The notes under the pieces are model-generated. The model was not told the DNA's origin, did no database searches, and saw only the letters and a list, made by a program, of their open reading frames with translations. Shown in pieces: positions 24,942 to 34,595 of a DNA stretch of 64,000 bases. Numbering within the stretch: position 1 is the stretch's first letter; each line of letters opens with the position of its first letter. The stretch covers positions 451,689 through 515,688 of the forward strand of contig NZ_JANFNG010000001.1 of assembly GCF_024436035.1 (NCBI RefSeq), in the 5' to 3' direction. The DNA comes from Streptomyces humicola. GTDB taxonomy: Bacteria > Actinomycetota > Actinomycetes > Streptomycetales > Streptomycetaceae. The translations under genes and the position numbers were made by a program.

Positions 24942-26423
24942 ATGGCTTCTCACAAGCGGGTCAAGCCCCTTGCCGAGTCCCCCCTCACGCGTCGTGCGGT
25001 AGCCGTCGCTGCGACCGCCACCGGCATCTGGGCCCTGAGCAGCGTCGCCGCCAACGCCGCCAGCCTGCCCGGTGGCACCGGCGGGGGCGACACGGTCGGC
25101 TCCGTCACCGATGACGCGAGCAGCGCCCTCGGAACGGTCGCCGGTAGCACCTCGTCGCTTACGACCGCGGGTGCCACGGGCTCGGCCACCAGCCTCGTGA
25201 CCGGCACCGTCACCCACGCCGTCTCCAATGTGCAGGGCGGGACGAGCTCCCTGCCGTCGGCCGGCTCGGTGACCGGCACACTGGGGGGTACCCTGCAGTC
25301 CGTCGAGGGCCTGACCGGCGGCGTGGACGGCTCCGGGAAGCAGATGCACCCGAGTGTCCAATCCCTTGACACCGCAAGGCACTTGACTGACGGGCACTCG
25401 CTGCCGTCCGTGCCCGCCGCCCCGGCCGGTGTGCTGTCCCACCTCACCCATGCCGAGCACGGCCTGAACGCCGGTGGCGTGACGAGCTCGCTGCAGCATG
25501 TCGGCCATGTCCCGACTGTCCCCTCCGTCCCCTCACTGCCGGATGAGGGCCAGGCGACCGACGTGGCCAACGGCGTGCTCGCCGTGGCCTCGCGCCTCGA
25601 CCTGCTGGGCAAGGTGCACAAGGCGCTGCCCGCCGACGGCACCCCCATGGGCCTGCCCGACCTGCCGTCCGTGCCTGCCGGCATCCCGACCTCCGTGCCG
25701 GCCGGCAGCCTGCCGAGCCTGCCGGCCGTCGAACTGCCCGCCGGCGACATGTCGATGGCCACCGGTGCCGTGACCTCCGCGACGGGCGAGGGAACGCTCG
25801 TCGTCGACCAGGCCTCCGCCACGGTGCTGCCCCCGGTTGCCGCGAGCACCACCGATCACGCGATGTTCTCCGCCCAGGCCGCCGTCACCGTCGACACCGC
25901 GCTGGCGGCGCACGGCGTCATGCAGGCGCAGCCGTTCGTGAACGGTGTGGCCGGCCAGGCGCAGGCCTTCGCGCACGGCGTGGCCGGCCAGGCCGTTCCG
26001 TTCGCGCACGGCGCGGCAAACAATGTTCAGCCGTTCGTCCAGGAAGAGACCGCCCCGGTCGCGCCGTTCGCCGAGGGTGTCGCGAGCCAGGCCGTTCCGT
26101 TCGGGCATGGCGTCGCGAACGAGGTTGAGCCGCTCGCGTACGGAGTCGCCGCCCAGGCGCAGCCGTTCACGCAAAATGTCGCGTTCACCGCTGAGGGCAC
26201 GGTCACGGCGACCGCCCACGTCGCCGCATCCGCCGAGGTCACGGCGACCGCTGCCGGCCGCAGCCTCGCCGCCTCCACCTCGCCCGTCGTGGCCTCTCTG
26301 CCGGATGGCTCCTTGGCCTACGACCTGGCCGGCCCGGCGTCCATCCCGGGTGTCCCGGCGACTCCGTCGCTCCCGTCCGTTCCGTCGGTTCCCTCCGTTC
26401 CGTCCCTGCCGACCCTCGGCTGA
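24942..26423 (+). CDS. Secreted low-complexity protein with eight 11-residue repeats
   Basis: 493 residues starting SHKRVKPLAESPLTRRAVA, with a signal peptide to about residue 38 (SSVAANA). The first half is Gly/Ser/Thr/Val-rich with LPSVP-type repeats (SLPSVPAAP, TVPSVPSLP, DLPSVPAG). Residues 330-417 form eight contiguous 11-residue units of consensus xPFxxGVAxQA. The C-terminus repeats PSLPSVPSVPSVPSLP. There are no Cys and no recognised domain. An extracellular structural or surface protein is inferred; repeat periodicity, composition and the Crp-like site upstream fit a product made at a particular growth stage. No close family is known to me. Confidence 0.75.
   Translation: MASHKRVKPLAESPLTRRAVAVAATATGIWALSSVAANAASLPGGTGGGDTVGSVTDDASSALGTVAGSTSSLTTAGATGSATSLVTGTVTHAVSNVQGGTSSLPSAGSVTGTLGGTLQSVEGLTGGVDGSGKQMHPSVQSLDTARHLTDGHSLPSVPAAPAGVLSHLTHAEHGLNAGGVTSSLQHVGHVPTVPSVPSLPDEGQATDVANGVLAVASRLDLLGKVHKALPADGTPMGLPDLPSVPAGIPTSVPAGSLPSLPAVELPAGDMSMATGAVTSATGEGTLVVDQASATVLPPVAASTTDHAMFSAQAAVTVDTALAAHGVMQAQPFVNGVAGQAQAFAHGVAGQAVPFAHGAANNVQPFVQEETAPVAPFAEGVASQAVPFGHGVANEVEPLAYGVAAQAQPFTQNVAFTAEGTVTATAHVAASAEVTATAAGRSLAASTSPVVASLPDGSLAYDLAGPASIPGVPATPSLPSVPSVPSVPSLPTLG
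25929..26192 (+). repeat. Eight 33-bp (11-residue) coding repeats
   Basis: The stretch encodes units beginning QPFVNGVAGQA and QAFAHGVAGQA, and so on to QPFTQNVAFTA, with no gaps. The fourth unit (QPFVQEETAPV) is the most divergent. DNA copies differ enough to suggest an old duplication series under protein-level selection. Confidence 0.9.
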
Positions 26424-26431
26424 CGCTCGGG

Positions 26432-26467
26432 CGGGCCGGGCGGGTACGGTGAGCCCCGCCCGGCCCG
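26432..26467 (+). terminator. Terminator of the repeat-protein gene
   Basis: CGGGCCGGGCGGG (26432-26444) pairs perfectly with CCCGCCCGGCCCG (26455-26467), a 13-bp stem beginning nine bases after the stop. Confidence 0.85.
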
Positions 26468-26630
26468 TCCGCCCGCGTCGTCAAGGGGCGGCGGGGGCCA
26501 AGGCAGTACGTAGTACGTGGCGGATAGAGCGGATAGAGTGCGCAGCCGGCGGGGCTGCGCCCGGTGCTCGGCGTGCCCCCTGCAGCAGGGGATACGCCAT
26601 CGAACGGACCGGAGCAGGGAGCAGGAGCGC

Positions 26631-27125
26631 TTGTCGCCTGACGAGTTCGACGACTTCTATGCCGACAGCTGGTCGCGGCTGGTGGGCCAGCTCTACGCGA
26701 TGACCGGCAACCTTGCCGAGGCGCAGGACGTCGTCCAGGAGGCCTTCATGCGCGCCTGGGGGAGGCGGGAGCAGCTCTCCGCCGCGCAGGCCCCCGAGGC
26801 CTGGGTGCGGACGGTGGCATGGCGGCTGGCGGTCAGCCGCTGGCGGCGTGCGCGCTCCACGCTGCAGGCGTTCTTCCGCCACGGGGCCCCGCCGGATGCC
26901 TCCGGGCCGGGGCCCGAGTCCGCCGCGCTGGTGGCAGCGCTGCGCAAGATACCCGAGGAGCAGCGTCGAGTGATTGTCCTGCACTACCTGTGCGACATGC
27001 CCGTCGCGGAGGTCGCCGCCGAGACCGGCGCGCCGGTCGGCACGGTCAAGGTGCGGCTCTCCCGGGCCCGCGCCGCTCTCGCCAAGCACCTGTCCGACGA
27101 CGAACTGATGGAAATGTACGCGTGA
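26631..27125 (+). CDS. ECF RNA polymerase sigma factor (SigE-type)
   Basis: 164 residues from a TTG start directly behind AGGAG; the upstream in-frame ATG adds a Cys/Arg-rich stretch unlike the family. Region 2 covers about 5-70 (FDDFYADSWSRLVGQLYAMTGN, AQDVVQEAFMRAW). Region 4 covers about 105-160 (IPEEQRRVIVLHYLCDMPVAEVA and GTVKVRLSRARAALA). It directs transcription of a specific regulon. Its stop overlaps the start of the following membrane-protein gene (GTGA), so that protein is the probable partner or anti-sigma factor. Confidence 0.93.
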   Translation: MSPDEFDDFYADSWSRLVGQLYAMTGNLAEAQDVVQEAFMRAWGRREQLSAAQAPEAWVRTVAWRLAVSRWRRARSTLQAFFRHGAPPDASGPGPESAALVAALRKIPEEQRRVIVLHYLCDMPVAEVAAETGAPVGTVKVRLSRARAALAKHLSDDELMEMYA

Positions 27126-27883
27126 TGAGCGACGGGGACGAGCCGTACCGGCGGGCGCTGCGCGCGCTCGCCGACAGCGCGCGCAACGCGGCAGGCGAGC
27201 CGCCGCGCAGCGGCGCCGAGGTACGCGCGCTCGCCGAGCGCCGCCGTCGTCGTCGGCGCGCGCTGGGGGTGCCCGCGGTGACCGTATCCGGCCTGCTGGT
27301 CGGCGGTACCGCGTTCGCACTGGGCGGCGCGTTCCATGCGGCGCCGCGTCCGGCCGCGCCGTCGGCCGTCTCCGTCTCGCCATCCGCGTCCGCCACCCCC
27401 GCCATCCCGCACGCGTCCGCCTCCGGCCCCCCCGCGGCCACCGGGGGTGCCGGCGCTGCGGCCGGCACCCCCGGGGGGGCTGCGGTGACCACCGGGCCGA
27501 CGGCCTCCTCTCGGGTGATGCCCTCGGGCACGGGCGCAGCGGCCTGGTGTGCCTCCGTCAGGGCGGGGGAGACGCTCGAATCGCTGCGCGCGCTGACCGT
27601 CCCGGACGGTTTGACCTCTTCCGGCATCGGAACCGTCGTGTTCGCCGTGCCGCTCTCCTGTGTGCAGGGCCACTTGCTTTCGAGCGGCGCCGGTGAGTGG
27701 ATTCCGGTCGCCCCCGGCGCCGTGGTGACGACGACGGCGCCACTCAGCACCGGCTCCACGTCGTCGCCGTCCACGCTCCAGAAGCTGGCGGCAGGGCTGG
27801 CCCGCCACCCGGACCAGGTGTTCGGCGTGCGCCGGGAGAGCACAGGACAAGTGGTCCGCATGGACCAGGTGTACCAGAGCTGA
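27122..27883 (+). CDS. Membrane protein coupled to the ECF sigma factor, possible anti-sigma factor
   Basis: 253 residues, start GTG overlapping the sigma stop (an ATG three bases later is equally possible). A charged cytoplasmic N-terminus (about 1-45) with ALRALADSARNAAGEPPRSGAE is followed by one membrane segment (about 50-72, GVPAVTVSGLLVGGTAFALGG). A Pro/Ala/Ser/Gly linker and an extracellular domain (about 135-253) with two Cys (AWCASV and LSCVQG) complete it. The layout and coupling fit an anti-sigma or sensor partner, but no ZAS-type zinc motif is visible, so the role is inferred. Confidence 0.75.
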   Translation: MMSDGDEPYRRALRALADSARNAAGEPPRSGAEVRALAERRRRRRRALGVPAVTVSGLLVGGTAFALGGAFHAAPRPAAPSAVSVSPSASATPAIPHASASGPPAATGGAGAAAGTPGGAAVTTGPTASSRVMPSGTGAAAWCASVRAGETLESLRALTVPDGLTSSGIGTVVFAVPLSCVQGHLLSSGAGEWIPVAPGAVVTTTAPLSTGSTSSPSTLQKLAAGLARHPDQVFGVRRESTGQVVRMDQVYQS

Positions 27884-27970
27884 TCCGGCGCCAGCCGCAC
27901 AACTACTGGCCAGTAGGTTTGGCTGATCGTCGTCTCATCGCTCCCGGCCGACTGCCTCTACCCTCCGATC

Positions 27971-29521
27971 ATGACGCGAACCCATCGGCGGACGGCAAGT
28001 GCCGTCGTTTTAGCCGTACTTGCGGCCGCAGCCGCCATTCCCGCGCCCCCTGCCGCCGCGGCAGCGCCCTCCCTCCGCCTGGCCGACATCCCCATGAAGG
28101 ACGGCGTCGTCCTGAAGGCCGACGTGTTCACCCCCGCGCCTGGCACACCTGGGGCGGACGCCCACGGCCGTTATCCGGCGGTCGTCCAGCCGGCCGCCTG
28201 GGGCCAGAACGATCTGGAGTACATCGCCGAGGGCAGAAAGCTCGCCGACGACGGCTATGTCGCCGTCACTTACACCGTGCGCGGCTTCTGGCTCTCGGGC
28301 GGCCGGATCGATGTCGCGGGCCCCAGGGACGTGGCCGACATCTCCTCGGTCATCGACTGGGCCCTCGCGCACACACCGGCCGACCCCCAGCGGCTGGGCA
28401 TGATGGGCCTGTCGTTGGGCGGTGGCCTCACCTTGATGGGCGCCGCGTTCGATCCCCGGCTCAAGGCGGTGGCCTCGCTGAGCGGTTGGGGCGATCTCGT
28501 CGACTCCCTTGACGGCGGGGACACCCGCCATCTGCAAGCGGCGGCCGCTCTCAGCGCCATCCAGGCCCCGACGGGCCGCCAAAGCCCGCAGGTGCGGCAG
28601 ACGCTCTCGGACCTGTTCACCGACCACGACATGGCCGAGGTCATCGCCTGGGCCCGGACCAGATCACCGGTCACCTATGCCGACCGGATCAACGCCCACG
28701 GCACTGCCGTCCTGCTGGAGAACGCGTGGGGCGACAGCATCTTCAATCCCAGTGAGATCATTTCCTTCTACCAGAAGCTGACCGTCCCCAAACGCCTGGA
28801 ACTGCGGCCCGGTGACCATGCCACGCAGGAGCTGACGGGCCTGGCCGGTCTGCCCAACGCCGCCTGGTCGAGCGCCTTCGCCTGGCTCGACCACTACCTC
28901 AAGGGCCGGCCCGGCGACGGCGGCAGCTGCGTCCGGCTGGAGGTGCGCCCCTCCGGGGAGCAGGAGCAGTACCCGAGCTGGCAAGCCGTCAGCACCCGCA
29001 GCGAACGCCTGCCGCTCGACGGGGTGCAGACGATCCAGGGGGGCATCGACTCGGGCGCAGACGCCGGCATCGTCGAGGTGTCCGGCCTGCTCGACCAGAT
29101 CACGGGCCTGCCGCCCCTCGCCGAGATCCCCCTGCTGCCCCGCAGCGCCGCCGCGGTCTGGCAGTCGCCCGACTACGCCGCCGGCCTGCGCATCCGCGGC
29201 ATCCCGCACCTGCGCACGACGCTCACTTCGTCCTCGCCCGAAGGCACGCTGATCGCGTACCTCTACGACGTCAACACCCTTGGCACCGGAAAGCTCATCA
29301 CCCACGCACCGCAGAGCTGGTCCGGTCGCACGCCGGGGCGCCCCTTCCCCCTCGACGTCTCCCTCTTCGCCACGGCCTACGACCTCCCGGCAGGCCACCA
29401 CCTGGCCGTCGTCCTCGACACCGAGGACCCGCTCTACGCCGGTCTCACGCCGCTGGGAAGCACCATCTCCTTCAGCTCGCCGTCCACCGACCCGTCCCAA
29501 CTGGCCCTGCCCGTGAGCTGA
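27971..29521 (+). CDS. Secreted CocE/NonD-family alpha/beta hydrolase (peptidase S15-like)
   Basis: 516 residues with a signal peptide (about 1-31). The catalytic domain shows GLSLGGG with nucleophile Ser148, a likely acid in ENAWGDSIFNP and the His in RPGDHATQE. The C-terminal jelly-roll (about 355-516), with IRGIPHLRTTLTSSSPEGTLIAYLYDV, is the non-catalytic domain of X-Pro dipeptidyl peptidases. Family members cleave X-Pro dipeptides or esters; the substrate is not predictable. Codon 14 (28010-28012) is TTA, read in Streptomyces by the developmentally limited bldA tRNA, so translation may be growth-stage dependent. A clean terminator follows. Confidence 0.9.
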   Translation: MTRTHRRTASAVVLAVLAAAAAIPAPPAAAAAPSLRLADIPMKDGVVLKADVFTPAPGTPGADAHGRYPAVVQPAAWGQNDLEYIAEGRKLADDGYVAVTYTVRGFWLSGGRIDVAGPRDVADISSVIDWALAHTPADPQRLGMMGLSLGGGLTLMGAAFDPRLKAVASLSGWGDLVDSLDGGDTRHLQAAAALSAIQAPTGRQSPQVRQTLSDLFTDHDMAEVIAWARTRSPVTYADRINAHGTAVLLENAWGDSIFNPSEIISFYQKLTVPKRLELRPGDHATQELTGLAGLPNAAWSSAFAWLDHYLKGRPGDGGSCVRLEVRPSGEQEQYPSWQAVSTRSERLPLDGVQTIQGGIDSGADAGIVEVSGLLDQITGLPPLAEIPLLPRSAAAVWQSPDYAAGLRIRGIPHLRTTLTSSSPEGTLIAYLYDVNTLGTGKLITHAPQSWSGRTPGRPFPLDVSLFATAYDLPAGHHLAVVLDTEDPLYAGLTPLGSTISFSSPSTDPSQLALPVS

Positions 29522-29526
29522 CATGC

Positions 29527-29558
29527 GCCTGCCCTCCCACGTGTGCGGGAGGGCAGGC
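29527..29558. terminator. 12-bp hairpin between convergent genes
   Basis: GCCTGCCCTCCC (29527-29538) pairs exactly with GGGAGGGCAGGC (29547-29558). It separates the S15-like hydrolase gene from the convergent EF-Tu gene, ending six bases before the latter's stop. Confidence 0.9.
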
Positions 29559-29564
29559 AACTCG

Positions 29565-30737
<1,173 letters not shown>

Positions 30738-30788
30738 GATGCCTTCCCCGGTGATGGTGTGAATCGCTCCCGTCCATGTGCGGGAACG

Positions 30789-30832
30789 GCGAACCCCTCA
30801 GGCCCGGCCGACCCTCCCCCTGCGGGGTTCGC
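30789..30832 (-). promoter_or_regulatory. Hairpin in the presumed tuf3 leader
   Basis: GCGAACCCC (30789-30797) pairs exactly with GGGGTTCGC (30824-30832), about 50 bases upstream of the tuf3 start. If transcribed it could act as a leader structure; equally it may be a terminator-like element. Confidence 0.4.
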
Positions 30833-31122
30833 GGAGTATCCGGGAAGGGTCAGACTCGGGCGCCGCCGGCAGGCTGGACCGGCGAGGAATCGACGGCAGC
30901 CTTCAGCGCGCCTGCGACTGCAGACGAGGTGAGGAAGGCGTGCCGGAACATGAGCCCAGCATGCCCGCATGCCAGGGAGGTTGGCGAGTGAATTACCGGC
31001 GACGGCCCGGCGTGCCAGTCCTCCTCGCGTGACCTGCCCTACGCCGGGCCGGCCGGCACTCGGCTCTCGTGTGCACGGCATCCGTCGTCCGCCGCCGCAC
31101 CGCGCCCAGCCGTCCGGGGCCG

Positions 31123-31152
31123 TGCATAGGAGTGCATAGGAGTGCATAGGAG
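31123..31152. repeat. Three tandem copies of TGCATAGGAG
   Basis: The 10-base unit TGCATAGGAG is repeated three times without change, ending 130 bases before the cupin gene start. A 10-base period matches one helical turn, so protein binding on one face is possible. Confidence 0.95.
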
Positions 31153-31281
31153 ACTGTCCTCGCCGCGGAGCAGGCAGTCGCCGCGGCCCTGGCCGCGCAG
31201 ACCGCGGTGCCGGTTCGTGGACCCGTGGCGTGTGTGACCATGGAGGAGAGACCAGATCCTCGACGCTTGGGAGCGTGTGCC

Positions 31282-31644
31282 ATGGCTGGTCTGACACGAA
31301 AGAACTTCGATTCGCCCGACGAGGTTCGGCCGTTTGAAGAGGACAAGGGCAGACTCCAGCTCATCACCTTCGAAAAGGGACCGGTAGGTCGCGCGATCTT
31401 CGAGCCGGGATGGCAGTGGTCCAAACACGTCAAGCCGATTGCCAGGACCGGGAGCTGCGAAGCTGCGCACATCAGGTACTTCGTCTCCGGGCACATGAAG
31501 ATCGTCATGGACGACGGTGAGGAGATGGAGTTCGGGCCGGGCGACTTGATGACGGCCGAGCCCGGCCACGACGCATGGGTGGTGGGCGATGAACCGTGTG
31601 TCGTGATCGACTGGCAGGGTTACGGCGACTACGCCAAACGGTAG
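31282..31644 (+). CDS. Cupin-domain protein
   Basis: A 120-residue single-domain cupin. The first motif region is around GWQWSKHVKPIARTGSCEAAHIRYFVSG (given in part), and the second contains EMEFGPGDLMTAEPGHDAWVVGDEP. The ATG is preceded by GGGAG about nine bases upstream. Metal-ligand His and Glu positions are present but not in the exact spacing of the classical motif. It is probably a small-molecule-binding or isomerase-type protein; no partner gene points to a pathway. Confidence 0.85.
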   Translation: MAGLTRKNFDSPDEVRPFEEDKGRLQLITFEKGPVGRAIFEPGWQWSKHVKPIARTGSCEAAHIRYFVSGHMKIVMDDGEEMEFGPGDLMTAEPGHDAWVVGDEPCVVIDWQGYGDYAKR

Positions 31645-31689
31645 CCCGGTGACGCGATGCGCCGTCAAGTACCGGTTGACGGAATGGGG

Positions 31690-32058
31690 CTACAGCCAGG
31701 TCAGAAGTGCATAACCGGCGATGGCGGCGGCGACGCCGGTCAGCAGGCTGCCGAGCGCGTTGAGTCCGGCCTCGGCGAGGGAGCCGTCCTCCAGCAGGCG
31801 CACGGTCTCGTAGCCGAAGGTGCTGAAGGTGGTGAGCGCCCCGCACACCCCGGTGCCGAGCAGCAGCGTGGCGCTGTGGGGCAGGGCGTGGGCTGCGGCG
31901 GCGCCGGTGAGGGCGCCGAGAACGAAAGCGCCGCAGATGTTGACGGTGAAGGTGCCCCAGGGGAAGACGCTGTCGTGGCGGGCCTGGATCGTCTTGTCGG
32001 CGAGGTAGCGCAGGGGCGCGCCGATCATGCCGCCCAGGAAGACCAGCAGGACGGGCAT
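31690..32058 (-). CDS. crcB: Fluoride ion channel CrcB/Fluc, subunit 1
   Basis: 122 residues, four membrane helices. It has GGMIGAPLRYL at the start, the pore motif WGTFTVNICGAFVLG, and GVCGALTTFSTFGYE with the conserved Phe box (TTFST). It exports fluoride as a homo- or heterodimer. It is the last gene of a three-gene operon; its ATG overlaps the TAA of the DUF190 gene by one base. Confidence 0.95.
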   Translation of the reverse strand: MPVLLVFLGGMIGAPLRYLADKTIQARHDSVFPWGTFTVNICGAFVLGALTGAAAAHALPHSATLLLGTGVCGALTTFSTFGYETVRLLEDGSLAEAGLNALGSLLTGVAAAIAGYALLTWL

Positions 32059-32504
32059 TATCGGGTTCCTTCCTCGGGGGCACGCGCAACGCTGTCCGCG
32101 GTTTCCGGTGCGGCGAGCGCGACGGCTTCCACGTGCTCCATGGTGATCAGGGCGTCCGGGGCCATCTCGCGCAGCTGCGGGAGAAAGCCGCGGGCCCGCT
32201 CCTCGGAGTCGATGATCACGACCGCGACGGGCAGGTCCTCGGCGAGGTCGAGGAGGCGGGAGGTGTGGATCACGGACCCGGCGCCGAAGCCCTCGATGCC
32301 GCGGAAGACGCTGGCGCCGGCGAGGCCGGCGTGGTGGGCGCGGTGGACGATCTCGGCGTACAGCGGCCGGTGGTGGAACTGGTCGCTCTCGCCGAGGTGG
32401 ACGGTCAGCCGCACGGCCGGGCCTTGCAGCGGCTGCCTCGGCTCACGGGGCGTGGTGGGCTCGTCGGCGTCTCGCTGGTCCCGGTGCGGAAGGTGCGCTC
32501 TCAT
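32058..32504 (-). CDS. DUF190 family protein
   Basis: 148 residues; the DUF190 core covers about 35-130: [56 protein letters not shown]. The fold is PII-like. DUF190 genes are regularly found between two crcB genes and are thought to bind a small ligand and modulate fluoride resistance. It overlaps the upstream crcB by four bases (ATGA) and the downstream one by one. Confidence 0.93.
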   Translation of the reverse strand: MRAHLPHRDQRDADEPTTPREPRQPLQGPAVRLTVHLGESDQFHHRPLYAEIVHRAHHAGLAGASVFRGIEGFGAGSVIHTSRLLDLAEDLPVAVVIIDSEERARGFLPQLREMAPDALITMEHVEAVALAAPETADSVARAPEEGTR

Positions 32505-33091
32505 GACGGGCGTCCTCGGGTCGGTGCGGCGCCTGCTGCCGCGGGCTGCTTCGGTGCGCGTCCGGCTTCGCTGCGGCGGCGCGGGCCGCGCCGTACCGGC
32601 AGGCCACTGGTGCGCCGGGCGACGACGATGCCGGTCCATACGGCGGCGAATCCCGCGACGATGCTGGTCAGGGCATAGGCGTCGGCAGTCGACCAGTGGC
32701 CGAGGGCGAGCATCCCGCGCAGCTCGACGGTGTACGTGGAGAACGTGGTGAAGCCGCCGAGGACGCCCACGCCGAGGAACGGCCGCACATAACGGGAGGG
32801 CGGCCACACCTCGAGGACGTAGACCATGAGCAGGCCGAGCAGGAAGCAGCCGGAGACGTTGGTGAGGAAGGTCGCCCAGGGGAAGCCGCCCGCCGGGGTA
32901 GGCAGGGCTTTGGCGAGGCCGTAGCGCGCGATGCTGCCGAGCCCGCCACCGAGGGCGATCACCGCCTGGATGTCCCACTGACGGCTGCGGGCGCGGGGCC
33001 GATAGGTCCGCGTCGCGACCGCAGGGCGGGGTTCGGCGTCGGGATCGACCGGCAGCGTCTCGGCAGGCTTCCCGGCCTGCGATCGCTCCAT
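32501..33091 (-). CDS. crcB: Fluoride ion channel CrcB/Fluc, subunit 2
   Basis: 196 residues starting MERSQAGK behind GGGAGGATCC. An N-terminal basic/Pro extension (about 1-40) precedes the four-helix channel: [44 protein letters not shown] basic C-terminal tail (about 165-196) is rich in Arg. It probably pairs with the other CrcB in the membrane. It is the first gene of the operon. I looked for a crcB-motif fluoride riboswitch upstream and did not see its conserved elements. Confidence 0.93.
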   Translation of the reverse strand: MERSQAGKPAETLPVDPDAEPRPAVATRTYRPRARSRQWDIQAVIALGGGLGSIARYGLAKALPTPAGGFPWATFLTNVSGCFLLGLLMVYVLEVWPPSRYVRPFLGVGVLGGFTTFSTYTVELRGMLALGHWSTADAYALTSIVAGFAAVWTGIVVARRTSGLPVRRGPRRRSEAGRAPKQPAAAGAAPTRGRPS

Positions 33092-33805
33092 GGATCCTCC
33101 CGTGGACGGCACTGGCACTCCCTCGCTGTCGCTGATGTGGCTGCTGTGGCTGTCGTCGGTGTTTGTCGCGCCATGCGGATATGTACCACGGTCGTCTCGT
33201 GCCACGGGCCTCAGGGCGCTGGGGTGACGATGTCCCGCGGGGCCTGGTCCTCCCACCTGTCGTCGATGACTGCGCGGCACGTGCGGTGCGTGCGCGCGCA
33301 GATGTCAGGCAGGGACTGTTGGCGACCGGCGTTGGTCGCGGTTGTCGGCGAGCCCCACCGCCGTCTTTGTCCCCAGCCTACCGGGCGGGTCCCGGGCGGC
33401 CGTCCCACTCTCGCCGGGCCCCGCTCAGCTGCGGCTTTGGCTCCGAATGGCTCCTTCGTAACGGGCCTTCGTACACCTCGTCGGCCGACTGTGCCCGGAG
33501 CGCCACCGCGCGGGGCGCCGCCCGGGACGTCGCATCCTGGTGGGCTGGGACGCAGCCCCGCGGGCGCCCGGGCGGCCCCGGACGCTGGACGGCTCTCACC
33601 GACCACGACGGCGGGCCGCTCGTCGCCCCTGCGAGAGCACCCGCGCCCGGGCCCGCGCACACGTGCTCGCTGCCGTGCCGTCGGCCGTGATGCGGGGAAC
33701 GGCAGCCCTGCGACGGCGCCCCAGTGCACAACTCCCTTGTCACAGCCTTGTCATGAACAGATGGGCGCTCAACTCCAGGACTGGAGCTGCAGGTTAACCG
33801 TTCCA
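33092..33805. other. Gene-free stretch before the toxin-immunity cluster
   Basis: More than 700 bases with only unsupported Arg/Pro-rich frames. It contains promoters for the crcB operon on the left and the toxin cluster on the right. Confidence 0.5.
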
Positions 33806-33811
33806 TATGAT
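33806..33811 (+). promoter_or_regulatory. Candidate -10 element (TATGAT) of the toxin-immunity cluster
   Basis: TATGAT lies in a locally AT-rich patch 51 bases before the ATG at 33862. No good -35 hexamer is visible, so an activator or another sigma factor may be involved. Confidence 0.4.
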
Positions 33812-33861
33812 GACCCTTTGGATACATGACAGGGCCGTCGTTCAGCGGGGGGCGCGTTCAC

Positions 33862-34587
33862 ATGGCAATCAATCTGCCGCACTGGCTCGTTGAGATCGTC
33901 GGAGTCCTCGGCTTCAACTGGCCGGAGATAGACGAGGATCAGCTGCGCGAGGCCGCAAAGCACCTGCGGAGCTACGCGGACGAGTGCGAGCGGTCGCACG
34001 ACAAGACGCACGGCGTCATCACCGGCGACCTGCCGCAGGTCTACAAGGCCCAGTCGTACACCGCGCTGGCGCAGGTGTGGAGCGAGCAGAGTTCCGGCCA
34101 CATGAAGGACATGATCGAAGCGTGCCGCCTGTTCGCGGATGGGCTGGAGATCGCCGCCGTCGGCGTCGAGGGGATGAAGGGCGAGGTCATCGCCCAACTC
34201 GTCATCGCGGCCGCTGAGTTCGTGGCGGACCAGGCCGCCGCGGTGGTGACCTTCGGCATCGCGGAGGCGGCCGAAGTGGTGTTCCTCGAGGCGCAGAACA
34301 AGATCCTCAACGCGATCATGCAGCGCTTCGAGTCGGAGGTGATCGGCAAGCTGGTGAACGCGACTCTCGGCCCGGCGGAGGAGCAGGTCGAACGGGCGGC
34401 GCAGAGGCTGATGTTCATGGAGGCCGGCCAGCTCGCGGTCGGCGGACCACCGCCCGCCCTGGCACTGGACACCGACGCGATACGCGCCCACGGCGAAACG
34501 CTCAAGGGCGAGGCGGACGCGAACATGGAGGGCGGCCGTTCCTTCGCCAACAAGGTCGGCGCCCTCACTTTCACGACGGGGGGCTGA
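33862..34587 (+). CDS. WXG100-like secreted carrier protein of a toxin cluster
   Basis: 241 residues. The N-terminal half is helical and WXG100-like: WPEIDEDQLREAAKHLRSYAD, ending near residue 100 in a second helix (GHMKDMIEACRLFADGLEIAA). A conserved-looking helical region follows (EVIAQLVIAAAEFVADQAAAVVTFG). A short tail contains GETLKGEADANMEGGRSFANKVGALTF. Such helical regions form the N-terminal export part of Streptomyces polymorphic toxins. Here they are a separate gene eight bases ahead of the toxin gene. It probably binds and guides the toxin through a type VII (Esx-like) secretion machine, which is not in this window. GGGGGG precedes the ATG at 33862; an in-frame ATG at 33826 is the alternative. 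Confidence 0.8.
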   Translation: MAINLPHWLVEIVGVLGFNWPEIDEDQLREAAKHLRSYADECERSHDKTHGVITGDLPQVYKAQSYTALAQVWSEQSSGHMKDMIEACRLFADGLEIAAVGVEGMKGEVIAQLVIAAAEFVADQAAAVVTFGIAEAAEVVFLEAQNKILNAIMQRFESEVIGKLVNATLGPAEEQVERAAQRLMFMEAGQLAVGGPPPALALDTDAIRAHGETLKGEADANMEGGRSFANKVGALTFTTGG

Positions 34588-34595
34588 GCTGCACC

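Larger units (their letters stand above)
30738..31281. other. Intergenic stretch upstream of tuf3 and of the cupin gene
   Basis: About 540 bases between divergent genes. It contains a hairpin at 30789-30832 and a tandem repeat at 31123-31152. I see no supported reading frame. Confidence 0.5.

Noticed and set aside
33092-33250. Possible fluoride riboswitch upstream of the crcB operon
   Set aside because: The conserved GGNGAUGG and CUGAUG blocks of the crcB motif are absent on the minus strand; a CTGATG on the plus strand is on the wrong strand.
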